A DNA stretch of 64,000 bases. It comes from Actinophytocola xinjiangensis. GTDB lineage: Bacteria; Actinomycetota; Actinomycetes; Mycobacteriales; Pseudonocardiaceae. Positions within the stretch are counted from its first letter, which is position 1; the number at the start of each line of letters is the position of its first letter. Shown in pieces: positions 33,704 to 41,422 of the stretch. The position numbers were made by a program, and so were the translations under genes. Below the pieces are notes generated by a model that did not search any database, was not told where the DNA came from, and worked only from the letters and a program-made list of their open reading frames with translations. The stretch covers positions 62,001 through 126,000 of the forward strand of contig NZ_MSIF01000005.1 in NCBI RefSeq assembly GCF_001921215.1, read 5' to 3'.

Positions 33704-34482
33704 GGAGCCTCGCGCAGCAGGTCGGTGAACGTGGGGTGCGAGAGCCAGGCAAAGGAGCCGTCGAGTTGGTCGGCGAGCAGCTGGTTCACGTTGAGGGTGC
33801 CGCGCCAGCGAGCCCGGCCGGTGGCGCGCAACGCGACCAGCGCGGTGGACACGCTGTGGCGCAGGTTCAGGACGCTGATGCGTTCGCGCGCCTCGACCGA
33901 GCCGTCTTCGAGGTAGGCGCGATGCAACGCGGTCATGGAAGCGCGGCGCAGCTCGGGTTGGGTGACATCGAGATCGAGGTCGGCACACACGTCAACCAGG
34001 CGACGGGACGTGCAGGTCAGGACGTGATCGGTGTCGTAGCGGGTATCGATGACCCTGCGGTCGGCCAACTCGCCGACGCGACGGGACAGCCAATTCTCGC
34101 GGGCGGCGGCCACGTGATGCAGTGGCTCGGCGCTCGCGTTGGCCAGCACGCCGAGATCGCTGGTGAACTGGTGGCCAGTGACGTGATCGGCAGCGGCGAA
34201 CGCTGCGCGCACCGCGTCGTTGGCCGAGGCGAGCAGTACGCCGGTCTCGTCGGGTTCTTCGACGTACATGCTCGTGTAGGAGAAGGGCAGCTCGGTCAGC
34301 TCGACAGGCTGGTCCATATCGGGCAGCGCGGCGTACACCACCGAGTAGCAGAAGGGCCGGTTGCCATTCTTGATCCGGTAGTTCTTCGTCCACTCCACGT
34401 CGATGCTGGCCCACAACGTCGATCCGGCCGGGCGGTGCGGCGCCGCGCGGCGCCGCGCGGGAAGGTTGGTCGTGACGATCAT
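33700..34482 (-). CDS. Unknown protein, possible RNase H-fold/DnaQ-like; paralogue of the next gene
   Basis: A 260-residue protein. The N-terminal STLWASIDVEWTKNY resembles the DxE motif I of DEDD exonucleases, and DHVTGHQFTSDLGVL resembles motif II. VIDTRYDTDHVL and LVDVCADLDLDV follow in the right order, but a clear motif III aspartate is missing (LNLRHSVSTALVAL). Its C-terminal ATGRARWRGTLNVNQLLAD aligns with STGRYRWASPIDVDQLVTD of the upstream neighbour. The start is ATG 34482, with AGGAAG five bases upstream; a longer frame to 34572 has no such site. Exonuclease activity is a hypothesis; homology to the neighbour is well supported. Confidence 0.6.
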   Translation of the reverse strand: MIVTTNLPARRRAAPHRPAGSTLWASIDVEWTKNYRIKNGNRPFCYSVVYAALPDMDQPVELTELPFSYTSMYVEEPDETGVLLASANDAVRAAFAAADHVTGHQFTSDLGVLANASAEPLHHVAAARENWLSRRVGELADRRVIDTRYDTDHVLTCTSRRLVDVCADLDLDVTQPELRRASMTALHRAYLEDGSVEARERISVLNLRHSVSTALVALRATGRARWRGTLNVNQLLADQLDGSFAWLSHPTFTDLLREAP

Positions 34483-34549
34483 GTCCGCTTCCTGAACGAG
34501 TCGGTGGTGATGGCCCAGCCATCCTGCCGGGCCACCATCGTGGGATGGT

Positions 34550-35269
34550 TCAGGACACGGGTGGGCTCTCACCGAGTTCAGCGAGACGGTCCCACGCGGC
34601 GTCAGTCACCAGTTGGTCGACGTCGATCGGCGATGCCCAGCGGTAGCGGCCGGTGCTGCGAGCCGCTATCAGAGCGACCGCAAGGATGCGGGTGAGGGCT
34701 CGGCGAACGGTGGCGGCCACACCGTCATTCCCGGGATCGGCATCGGCGTGAACGCCGACGGCGACCTTGAGGTCGGCGTGTTCGCACACGGCGGCGAGCG
34801 CGGCCGGGCCGGGGAAGTCGCCATCGTGCGCCGTGTCGATCATCCTGGCCATACCCCGCCCCTTGTCCGCGCGGTCGGTCCACTGTTGACGCACGCCATC
34901 CACACCGCGAAGCCGGCCACCAACGGTGGCCAGACGTTGCAGGTCGACGACGAAGTCATGCCCGGCCAGGAACTTCGCCTGTCTACGACAGGCCACCAGC
35001 AAATGATCCATCCGTTCGGCGAGCGCGCCAGGCCCGTCGCCGGGATCGGGGGTAAGCACCTGGTAGCCGAAGTTCAGCTGGTGGTCGTCGAGCACGAGCG
35101 TGCGCGTGCTCTCGACCGTGAGGTAGACCGTGCAACCCCATGTCGGTCGGGGCACGTAGTCCGACCAGGCCAGACCGACCGCCGCGAGCATCGGCCGGTC
35201 CTTGCCGAACGGTCGCTGTCCCGCTCCAAACGGCACGGTCGGCCACGCGAGGTTGGTGGTGCTACGCAT
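34550..35269 (-). CDS. Unknown protein, degenerate paralogue of the 33700-34482 product
   Basis: A 239-residue protein sharing ordered motifs with the next gene downstream: FLAGHDFVVDLQRLATV against HVTGHQFTSDLGVLANA, RMIDTAHDGDFPG against RVIDTRYDTDHVL, LAAVCEHADLKVAV against LVDVCADLDLDVTQ, and the shared TGRxRW segment near the end. The DxE position of the partner reads AAVGLAWSDY here, so if the fold is DnaQ-like this copy has lost motif I. ATG 35269 is chosen; it overlaps the radical SAM stop by eight bases. Possibly a non-catalytic partner or substrate-recognition subunit. Confidence 0.6.
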   Translation of the reverse strand: MRSTTNLAWPTVPFGAGQRPFGKDRPMLAAVGLAWSDYVPRPTWGCTVYLTVESTRTLVLDDHQLNFGYQVLTPDPGDGPGALAERMDHLLVACRRQAKFLAGHDFVVDLQRLATVGGRLRGVDGVRQQWTDRADKGRGMARMIDTAHDGDFPGPAALAAVCEHADLKVAVGVHADADPGNDGVAATVRRALTRILAVALIAARSTGRYRWASPIDVDQLVTDAAWDRLAELGESPPVS

Positions 35270-36251
35270 GGCCACCGCCGTGCGGGGTGGTGTAGATGCT
35301 GCTGCCCAGGTACTTGGCGACGTGGTTGCGCTGGAAGCGATAGCGCGCCCAGATCTCGCTGATCGACTCCTCCAACACGTTACCCAACGGCTCGAACAGG
35401 TCGGGCGCGTCGTAGACCGGCCACGCATTGGCCACCCCGTGCGGCTCGATACAGATCATGTGGCCCTCGGTCTCCGGCGTCCAAGCCGTCAGTCGCAGCG
35501 CGGGACGCCAGGCATAGGTGGCGGCCATGCTGCGCAGTTCGGCGAACTTGGCCTCCGCTTCGGCGTTGCTGATGAACTCGTGCTCGGCGAGGTCCAATGC
35601 GTTGCCTTTTCGCAACGGCATGATCAGTTTTAGCTTGCCCGCGTCGATGGTGTCGGCGATCTGGTAGGTGAACGGCAGACCGTGCAGGTCACTGCGCAGC
35701 ACCACGCACGACAGCGACAGCGGCAGACCGTGCTCCTGGAACACGCGGATGCCGGCCATCACCTTGTCGTAGTCACCCCGGACCCGCGCGGTGATCGCCC
35801 GCGGCCCCTCCAACCCAACGTTGACGTAACCGACCTTCCCGACCATTCGAGGCGCGTGCTGGAGCGCCCTGGTGGCGTTCGTGGGTATGCCCAGGATGAA
35901 GTCGGGCGAGTACATGTCCACGATGTCGCCGAAGTCGCGGCGCATCAATGGTTCCCCGCCGGACAGGAACACCCGGCCCACGCCGGCGAGATTGGCGCGC
36001 ATGGTGTCGAGCTGGTCCAGCGTCGGGTCCGGCCGTTGCAGGATCTCCGAACAGAAGTTGCAGTCGAAGTCGCACCGCTTCGTCACCTGCAAGATCACCG
36101 ACAACGGCGCGGTCAGGCCACCCAGCACCTCGTCCAGCGACGCCCCGCCAGCGAGCTGGAAATGATGCCCCCCGGTGAACACGACCGGACCTGAGGACTG
36201 CCCAGACATGCTCAACGCGGCGGGCATGGTCGGCATACCAAGATCAGTCAC
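35262..36251 (-). CDS. Radical SAM enzyme with SPASM-like C-terminus
   Basis: A 329-residue radical SAM protein. The cluster motif CxxxCxxC is CDFDCNFC near residue 60, the SAM-contact GGEP is in VFLSGGEPLMRRDF, and the central barrel continues with YVNVGLEGPRAITARVRGDYDKV. The C-terminal part (HMICIEPHGVANAWPVYD...LGNVLEESISEIW) resembles a SPASM/twitch domain but has only one cysteine, so an extra cluster is doubtful. GTG 36251 is chosen with GGGAG five bases upstream. It lies between three small genes and two paralogous unknown proteins. A peptide or a nucleotide-type substrate is possible; the sequence alone does not decide. Confidence 0.85.
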   Translation of the reverse strand: MTDLGMPTMPAALSMSGQSSGPVVFTGGHHFQLAGGASLDEVLGGLTAPLSVILQVTKRCDFDCNFCSEILQRPDPTLDQLDTMRANLAGVGRVFLSGGEPLMRRDFGDIVDMYSPDFILGIPTNATRALQHAPRMVGKVGYVNVGLEGPRAITARVRGDYDKVMAGIRVFQEHGLPLSLSCVVLRSDLHGLPFTYQIADTIDAGKLKLIMPLRKGNALDLAEHEFISNAEAEAKFAELRSMAATYAWRPALRLTAWTPETEGHMICIEPHGVANAWPVYDAPDLFEPLGNVLEESISEIWARYRFQRNHVAKYLGSSIYTTPHGGGHA

Positions 36252-36279
36252 GTGAACTCCCTGTTTCTCGTTGCCAGAA

Positions 36280-36585
36280 CTACAAATCTGAGTCTTCTGC
36301 GCGTCGCCCGTTGACGACCGGTCCAGTCCGCTGGCCCCGAGCCGATACACCACTTCGGCGATTGGTGTCGTCGCACCATTCGATGCGCAGTGGGGTGACC
36401 ATGCTGTGGAGGCGGAGGGCTCGTTCGGGGCTGTCGGAGATTCCGAGCATGGGATGTCCGTCGGTTCCTCGGCGGAAGACGACGACTTCTGAGTCACCGT
36501 TGTCCGAGGTGATCCACATGCAGGCGGCGTAGACGCCGTTGGCGGTGTCCTCGGTGGAGCTGAGGGTGAAGGGGACGATGTTCAT
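36280..36585 (-). CDS. Small unknown protein in the radical SAM array
   Basis: A 101-residue protein of no known family, starting at ATG 36585 with GGAGA seven bases upstream. It has ANGVYAACMWITSDNGDSE in the first third and HPMLGISDSPERALRLHSM in the middle, then a polar, arginine-rich tail. No signal peptide or membrane helix. It is 28 bases upstream of the radical SAM gene. The xYxACxxxT pattern recurs in the product of the next gene (GWYIACLVTV), so the two may be distantly related. A role as substrate or partner of the radical SAM enzyme is conceivable only from position. Confidence 0.55.
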   Translation of the reverse strand: MNIVPFTLSSTEDTANGVYAACMWITSDNGDSEVVVFRRGTDGHPMLGISDSPERALRLHSMVTPLRIEWCDDTNRRSGVSARGQRTGPVVNGRRAEDSDL

Positions 36586-36601
36586 CGCGGGTTCTCCGTT
36601 G

Positions 36602-36949
36602 TCAGGACTGGTGGTTGCGGGTCATCTGTCGGGCCTGCGATATCGGCACGCATTCCTCGTCCCAGAACCACAGGGTGCTTTCCATCGCGAGGGACAGGTA
36701 GGTGTCGTAGGTTCGGTCGTGGTTGACGGTGACCAGGCAGGCGATGTACCAGCCGTTGGTGTGTTCCTTGGACCGGAGCGTCGCGAGCAGCCACGGCCGG
36801 AGACCGACGGTCAGTTCACCGACGGTGCCGGTCACGTCGAGGGTCGTGACGGTCTCGTCGGTTCCATTGACAGCCCCAGCGAGAAGCAACACGTACTTCA
36901 GTTCTGTTTCCGCCGTCACGGGTGGTTCATCGTCGGTAATCAGGGTCAT
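36602..36949 (-). CDS. Small unknown protein in the radical SAM array
   Basis: A 115-residue cytoplasmic protein of unknown family. The ATG at 36949 follows GGAG by six bases. It begins with an acidic segment (MTLITDDEPPVTAETE), then YVLLLAGAVNGTDETVTTLDV, and ends STLWFWDEECVPISQARQM. The LAGAV-(D/N) segment is also found in the product of the upstream gene (PVLAGAVDSMDRTISLVV). It is spaced 16 bases from the following gene. Base composition is less G+C-rich than the conserved flanks. Confidence 0.55.
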   Translation of the reverse strand: MTLITDDEPPVTAETELKYVLLLAGAVNGTDETVTTLDVTGTVGELTVGLRPWLLATLRSKEHTNGWYIACLVTVNHDRTYDTYLSLAMESTLWFWDEECVPISQARQMTRNHQS

Positions 36950-36992
36950 ACCGGGGCTCCTTTGTGGAATTTGTATTGAGGGTTGATGGCGG

Positions 36993-37226
36993 TCATGCCC
37001 GCCGCTCCAACTCCCGTATCGCCGTACGGGCCGCCTTCATCAGCCATACGCACTCATCGACAGAGCTGACATACCAGCGATACGAGGGGTACCGATCGAC
37101 TTCAGGCCGCCACCAGGCGAACTCGACGCGTCCGTCGTCCATGACGGTCACGACGAGGCTGATCGTGCGGTCCATGGAGTCGACCGCACCGGCCAGGACG
37201 GGCCGAAGTGTGTCGTGAGCAGTCAT
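36993..37226 (-). CDS. Small unknown protein, first gene of the radical SAM array
   Basis: A 77-residue protein starting at ATG 37226 (MTAHDTLRPVLAGAVDSMD). It contains aromatic-rich VEFAWWRPEVDRYPSYRWYV and a basic C-terminal helix (MKAARTAIRELERRA). No known domain. GGGAG lies ten bases before the start. The longer frame to 37292 would run into the intergenic region and has no better start. As first gene it lies nearest the two palindromes of the divergent regulatory region. Confidence 0.5.
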   Translation of the reverse strand: MTAHDTLRPVLAGAVDSMDRTISLVVTVMDDGRVEFAWWRPEVDRYPSYRWYVSSVDECVWLMKAARTAIRELERRA

Positions 37227-37332
37227 GGTGCAGTCACTCCCTTGTAGCGCTCTCCCAGACAGGAACCGGCGAGCGAGCGCGAACCCGCCCACCGGCCCAG
37301 GTCGGCCACCGCTGGCACATCAGCTCCGGAGG

Positions 37333-37352
37333 AGTCGACTACGGCGTCGACT
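37333..37352. promoter_or_regulatory. Inverted repeat AGTCGAC-n6-GTCGACT
   Basis: AGTCGAC at 37333-37339 and GTCGACT at 37346-37352 are exact complements around TACGGC. The repeat lies in the 248-base divergent region between the small-gene array and the Scr1-type regulator gene. Symmetry and position suggest a binding site for a dimeric regulator; the regulator has not been shown. Confidence 0.5.
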
Positions 37353-37364
37353 ATTGAGACAGTA

Positions 37365-37384
37365 CAACTGTGCATGCACAGTTG
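37365..37384. promoter_or_regulatory. Perfect 20-bp palindrome in the divergent region
   Basis: CAACTGTGCATGCACAGTTG is a complete palindrome, 12 bases from the previous inverted repeat. A half-site-like ACAGTTGG also occurs at about 37452-37459, shortly before the TTG start of the HTH gene. It is A+T-richer than its surroundings. The most likely reader is the adjacent Scr1-type HTH protein, giving auto-control and control of the array. Confidence 0.6.
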
Positions 37385-37474
37385 GCTATGGCCGAAATGG
37401 GTGATGCGCGGGGCGACCGGATTGCGGCAGGATGTACTCCGGCGTGGCCAGACAGTTGGACATGAGGAGCGCGG

Positions 37475-38290
37475 TTGGCGACGAAGAACCCACAGCGAGT
37501 CGCACTCGGCGAAGCGCTCAACCGCGCACGCCTGAAAGCAGGACTGGCCGCGTCAGAGGTCGCCGCCGAACTCGGCTGGTACGAAGGCAAGGTTTCGAGA
37601 GTCGAGAGCGGAGTGCGCGCGATCGCCCGCGCAGAGGCTGACAAGCTCGCCGACCTGTACGACCTTGACGAGGAAGGGCGCAAGCGGCTGCACCTGCTCG
37701 CGGACGCCGCCCGCAAGAAGGAGTCGCCGGCAAGGGTCGCCGACTTCGCGCAGTCCTACATCACGATGGAACGTGCCGCCGTCGCGGTCAGCTACTACGC
37801 CCCCGACCTGGTGTGGGGACCGATGCAGCACCACGACTACGCGCGGGCGCTGCTCACGTGGGCCAGGACGCAGGACATCGAGGGAAGCGTCGCGGACCGG
37901 ATCGCACGACGGCTGCTGATCACCCGCGATGAAGGCCCAGAGGTTCGGTTGATGCTCGGTGAGGCTGCCGTCTGGCAACAGATCGGCGGCCCACGCACGA
38001 TGCGGTCGCAGCTTGAACTACTCCTCGAACTCGGTCAGCTACCGAACGTGCGGCTCAGGATCTTGCCGTTCACCGTCGGCGCACACCGCCTCCTCGGCGT
38101 GCCGTTCACACATCTGCGGCTCACGTCCCCAGACATCAGCCGCGTGTACCTGGAAGGCCAGACACACGCCACCTACATCGCAGATCCAGACGAGGTCGCC
38201 GTGTACGTCGAAGACTTCGAAAGCGACTGGTCAACGGCGCTCGACGAGGAGGAGTCTGCGACGATCCTCCGCAGGCACATCGGCAACTGA
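37475..38290 (+). CDS. Scr1-type helix-turn-helix regulator (XRE/DUF5753)
   Basis: A 271-residue protein with an N-terminal XRE helix-turn-helix (LGEALNRARLKAGLAASEVAAELGW...KVSRVESGVRAI) and a DUF5753 domain (VSYYAPDLVWGPMQHHDYARALL, QLPNVRLRILPFTVGAH, VYLEGQTHATYI). NCBI calls such proteins Scr1-type toxin-antitoxin antitoxin-like regulators, found in many copies in streptomycetes and relatives beside DUF397 genes. The start is TTG 37475, six bases after GAGGAG. The DUF397 gene follows 11 bases after the stop. It is divergent from the radical SAM array and probably controls it. Confidence 0.9.
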   Translation: MATKNPQRVALGEALNRARLKAGLAASEVAAELGWYEGKVSRVESGVRAIARAEADKLADLYDLDEEGRKRLHLLADAARKKESPARVADFAQSYITMERAAVAVSYYAPDLVWGPMQHHDYARALLTWARTQDIEGSVADRIARRLLITRDEGPEVRLMLGEAAVWQQIGGPRTMRSQLELLLELGQLPNVRLRILPFTVGAHRLLGVPFTHLRLTSPDISRVYLEGQTHATYIADPDEVAVYVEDFESDWSTALDEEESATILRRHIGN

Positions 38291-38301
38291 CGGAGGAAGA
38301 A

Positions 38302-38475
38302 GTGGAGGAGTGGCGTAAGTCATCGCGGACTCAAGGGCAGACGAACTGCGTCGAGATCCACCCACAGGGGCTGGTCCGCGACAGCAAGCAGCGGTCTGGC
38401 CCGCACCTTCGGGTTGATCTTGCGACCCTGACGGCCGCCATCAAGGCCGGCAGGGTGGACTCACGAGGCGAGTAG
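38302..38475 (+). CDS. DUF397 small protein
   Basis: A 57-residue protein with the DUF397 signature: WRKSSRTQGQTNCVEI, then LVRDSKQRSGPHL and the closing hydrophobic helix (LATLTAAIKAGRV). GTG start directly after GGAGGAAGAA. DUF397 proteins pair with Scr1-type HTH regulators; in the studied Streptomyces pairs the two form a toxin-antitoxin-like or regulatory couple. No other partner is present, so it is part of the control module of this island. Confidence 0.88.
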   Translation: MEEWRKSSRTQGQTNCVEIHPQGLVRDSKQRSGPHLRVDLATLTAAIKAGRVDSRGE

Positions 38476-38493
38476 CCAGAGACCAACGGAGCT

Positions 38494-38537
38494 CAGTGGC
38501 CCCCGGCGCCTCCGCAGAATGAGCGCTGGGGCCGCTG
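38494..38537. terminator. Stem-loop between convergent genes, possible bidirectional terminator
   Basis: CAGTGGCCCC (38494-38503) pairs with GGGGCCGCTG (38528-38537) with one G-U pair and a 24-base loop. It lies between the ends of the DUF397 gene and the convergent DUF3152 gene. There is no U-tract. Confidence 0.4.
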
Positions 38538-38559
38538 ACCTCCGCACTCGCCTGGGGAC

Positions 38560-39576
38560 TCACTGGGCCTGCGGATTGGGCCAGGGGTTGTACCGGCACG
38601 TCTTGCCGTCGGCCTGGACCGGGTCCGAGTTCCCCACCTGGTCGTTGAGCCGGGCGACGTAGTCGTTGGCCACCCCGAAGCTCTGCTGCATCATCACCGG
38701 CGCCAGCTCACCGGACTTCGCGCACCCGACGTGCCCGTTGCCGAACGCGTGCCCGATCTCGTGGTTGATCGCGTACGCCCGGTAGTTGCCCATGTCGCCG
38801 CCGAACGCGACCGCCCCGCGCACCCAGCGCGCCAGGTTGATCATCACCCGGCCCTCGCTGCGTCGCCAGCAGGACGTCTCGTAGCGGATCGAGTACCCGC
38901 AGTACTCCGCCTTGTGCACGGTCTCCGGTGTCGCCAGCGTGATCCGGATGTCGGGCTCGCCCTGCGAACCGTCGACCCGCTGCACCGACACCTGACCGGT
39001 CGCCGCCCACCCGCGCGGCTCGGCCAGGGTCCCGTCGACCAGGGACGCGAAGGTGCCTTCGCCGCCCTGGGAGCGCAGGTCGATGCCGCGTTCGATCTCG
39101 ATGGTGTAGGTGAACAGTTCACCGCCGCTGCCCAGGCGTTTGCCCTTCCCGGGCAGGATGTCGAACTCGCCCTGGCCGGCCTGGGCGAACGGCGCGCCCT
39201 TCGGCAGTTCGGCGGTGGGGATGTTCAGGTCCGGCGGAACAGCCGGCTTCTCCGTGGCTTTCGGCTCCTCGACGACTTCCTCGCCGGAGGCCGGTGGCTG
39301 CTCGCTGCGCACCCCGGCCAGCCCGGCGTCCTCGGCCGGATCGCCGCCGCGCCGGATGTCCATGAACACCAGCACGGTGATGGCGATCAGCACGGGGACG
39401 GCGTAGATCCGCCACCCGTAGGCCGACAGGAAGCCACGGACCCCCCGTCTCCGGGGCCTGCGCTTTCGCCGCTGTCCGCGTGGAGTCTCACCATCGGGCT
39501 GCCATGAGGCCGCCAGTGGTTGCGCCGAGGTGCGGCGCGCTCCCGCGCGGTACCGATCCTGGACGCGCTTCGTCAC
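38560..39576 (-). CDS. DUF3152 membrane-anchored metzincin-like protein
   Basis: A 338-residue protein: a basic N-terminus (RGQRRKRRPRRRGVRG), one membrane helix (WRIYAVPVLIAITVLVFM), a Pro/Glu-rich linker, and a C-terminal DUF3152 domain outside the cell. That domain contains NHEIGHAFGNGH, an extended HExxHxxGxxH zinc motif. The conserved cysteines in EYCGYSIRYETSCW and VGCAKSG may be disulphide-bonded. This is the counterpart of Rv3207c, next to moeZ and a TetR gene in M. tuberculosis. Proteolytic activity is inferred from the motif only. Confidence 0.9.
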   Translation of the reverse strand: MTKRVQDRYRAGARRTSAQPLAASWQPDGETPRGQRRKRRPRRRGVRGFLSAYGWRIYAVPVLIAITVLVFMDIRRGGDPAEDAGLAGVRSEQPPASGEEVVEEPKATEKPAVPPDLNIPTAELPKGAPFAQAGQGEFDILPGKGKRLGSGGELFTYTIEIERGIDLRSQGGEGTFASLVDGTLAEPRGWAATGQVSVQRVDGSQGEPDIRITLATPETVHKAEYCGYSIRYETSCWRRSEGRVMINLARWVRGAVAFGGDMGNYRAYAINHEIGHAFGNGHVGCAKSGELAPVMMQQSFGVANDYVARLNDQVGNSDPVQADGKTCRYNPWPNPQAQ

Positions 39577-39639
39577 GCGACCACCATGCCACAGCTTGAT
39601 AACGACGTGTGGATGTACCGCCGAGGTGGGTGACTCCGT

Positions 39640-40626
39640 TCACCACGTCCCGGCCGCCACCTGCTCCCACATTCCCAGCGTTGCCCTGGCAACTGTCGCC
39701 GGGCGCTCCATCTGCGCGACATGACCCGTCCGGGGCAATACGAGCAGCCGCCCACGCGGCAGCAGCTCGGCCGTGCGGGGGGCCTTGCGCACGGTGACCA
39801 GTTTGTCCTCGGTCCCCCAGACCACCAGGGTCGGCACGTCGATCCTGGGCGTGAGCGTCCACAGCGACCGCGACGGCGGGACCAGCCAACTGCGGATCAG
39901 GCCGACCGTGCTGCGGGCCAGCGCCGGGTTGGCCCAGGCCATCGCCTCCCGCTCGACGATCTCCCTGGCCGCCTCCTCGCGCCGCGACAGCGGGATCCGG
40001 TCCGGCTCGGCGAAGCACAGGCGCAGCAGGCGCATCACCCGCACCTGGGTGTCCTCGGCGGCCAGGCGCCGGCGCACGAACGTCCCGACCAGCGGCAGGT
40101 AGGCCAGCGGCAGCCGGGGATCGGAGATCCGCGACAGCCACGGCCGCAGGTCCGGCATGGCCGGCGACACCAGCACCAGGTCGCGGACCAGTTCGGGGTG
40201 GCGGGCGGCGACCAGGACCGAGATCGCGCCGCCCATCGAGTTGCCGAACAGGTGCACCGGGCCCACGCCCAGACCTCGGATGTATCGGGCGACGACGTCG
40301 GCGTGCGCCGGGATCGTGTAGTCGAATCCGGGCGGTGGCTCGGTGTGGCCGAAGCCGGGCAGGTCCAGCGCGACGCCGGGAACGTGACCCGCCAGCTGGC
40401 CGGCCAGGTCGGTCCAGTTGGTCGCCGAGCCGCCCAGCCCGTGCACGTACACGGCCGTCGTGTCCGCGTCGGCCGGGCCGGGGGTGCGGCGAACGTGCAG
40501 CGTGACGCCACCAACGGTCTCGTCTCGGCCCGGCCATGGTGGCGTCGACATGTCCACCGGCGGGAGCATGGCGTCGGACAGCGGGACTCGGGTGACCGGA
40601 GGCCTGGTGGCGGCGCTGGTGCTCAT
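39640..40626 (-). CDS. Alpha/beta hydrolase
   Basis: A 328-residue alpha/beta hydrolase with oxyanion region YVHGLGGSATNW, nucleophile elbow FGNSMGGAI, acid in VVWGTEDKLV and histidine in RTGHVAQMERP, a full catalytic triad. The small cap contains SRISDPRLPLAYLPLVG. No signal peptide. The start is ATG 40626; a longer open frame crosses the promoter of the divergent TetR gene. Esterase or lipase activity is likely; the substrate is unknown. The TetR gene 117 bases away is divergent and may control it. Confidence 0.88.
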   Translation of the reverse strand: MSTSAATRPPVTRVPLSDAMLPPVDMSTPPWPGRDETVGGVTLHVRRTPGPADADTTAVYVHGLGGSATNWTDLAGQLAGHVPGVALDLPGFGHTEPPPGFDYTIPAHADVVARYIRGLGVGPVHLFGNSMGGAISVLVAARHPELVRDLVLVSPAMPDLRPWLSRISDPRLPLAYLPLVGTFVRRRLAAEDTQVRVMRLLRLCFAEPDRIPLSRREEAAREIVEREAMAWANPALARSTVGLIRSWLVPPSRSLWTLTPRIDVPTLVVWGTEDKLVTVRKAPRTAELLPRGRLLVLPRTGHVAQMERPATVARATLGMWEQVAAGTW

Positions 40627-40743
40627 GGGGACCAGTGTCCCTCCCCGGGTACCCCGGTTGTCCATAACACTGGCGGACGATCGCGGCCGACCGTTACCCA
40701 CGAGTAAGGTCGTATCACCCGCACGGGTTGGTTGGGAGGCGGC

Positions 40744-41394
40744 ATGTCGGAGATGGTGCAACAGGGCGGCCTGGCCAGCGGAGGCCAGGTCAACCGGGCA
40801 GCCAGGCTGCCCAGAACCGCGCGGCGGGCCCAGTTGCTGGCCGCGGCGCAGGACGTGTTCGCCAGGAACGGCTACCACGCCGCCGCCATGGACGAGATCG
40901 CCGAGCGCGCCGGGGTCAGCAAGCCCGTGCTCTACCAGCACTTCCCCGGCAAGCTTGAGCTGTACATGGCGCTGCTGGAGATGCACGTCGACGAGCTGAT
41001 CACGCGCGTCAACGACGCCATGGAGTCCAGCAGCGACAACAAGGCTCGGGTGCGCAACGCGGTCAGCGCGTACTTCGACTTCGTCGACGGCGAGAGCCAG
41101 GCCTACCGGCTGGTCTTCGAGTCCGACCTGCGGGGCGAGCCGGCCGTCCAGGCCGCCATCGACCGCGGCACCGACGCGTGCACGGCGGCCATCACCACCA
41201 CCATCACCGCCGACGCCGGCCTCGACGAGGAACGCGCCCAGCTGCTGGCCGTCGGCCTGGTCGGGATCAGCCAGGTCGCCGCCCGCTCCTGGCTGGCCAA
41301 CAACCGGTCCATGCCCAAGGAGGAGGCCGTCGCGCTGATCTCCACGCTGGCCTGGAAGGGCATCGGCGGCGGCTACCCGTTGCAGAGCACGTAG
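40744..41394 (+). CDS. TetR family transcriptional regulator
   Basis: A 216-residue TetR protein. The helix-turn-helix is FARNGYHAAAMDEIAERAGVSKPVLYQHFPGKLELY, near residues 40-75. The ligand domain (AYFDFVDGESQAYRLVFESD) and the gene position match Rv3208 of M. tuberculosis, next to the DUF3107 gene. The ATG 40744 is preceded by GGGAGG. It is divergent from the hydrolase and followed by a second TetR gene 28 bases later. Ligand unknown. Confidence 0.92.
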   Translation: MSEMVQQGGLASGGQVNRAARLPRTARRAQLLAAAQDVFARNGYHAAAMDEIAERAGVSKPVLYQHFPGKLELYMALLEMHVDELITRVNDAMESSSDNKARVRNAVSAYFDFVDGESQAYRLVFESDLRGEPAVQAAIDRGTDACTAAITTTITADAGLDEERAQLLAVGLVGISQVAARSWLANNRSMPKEEAVALISTLAWKGIGGGYPLQST

Positions 41395-41422
41395 CGCCCC
41401 CGGGACGGGTAACCTCTACGGA

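Noticed and set aside
35262-36251. Prokaryotic viperin
   Set aside because: The cluster motif CDFDCNFCS and the SPASM-like C-terminus differ from viperin signatures; only the neighbourhood (kinase, NUDIX) is reminiscent.
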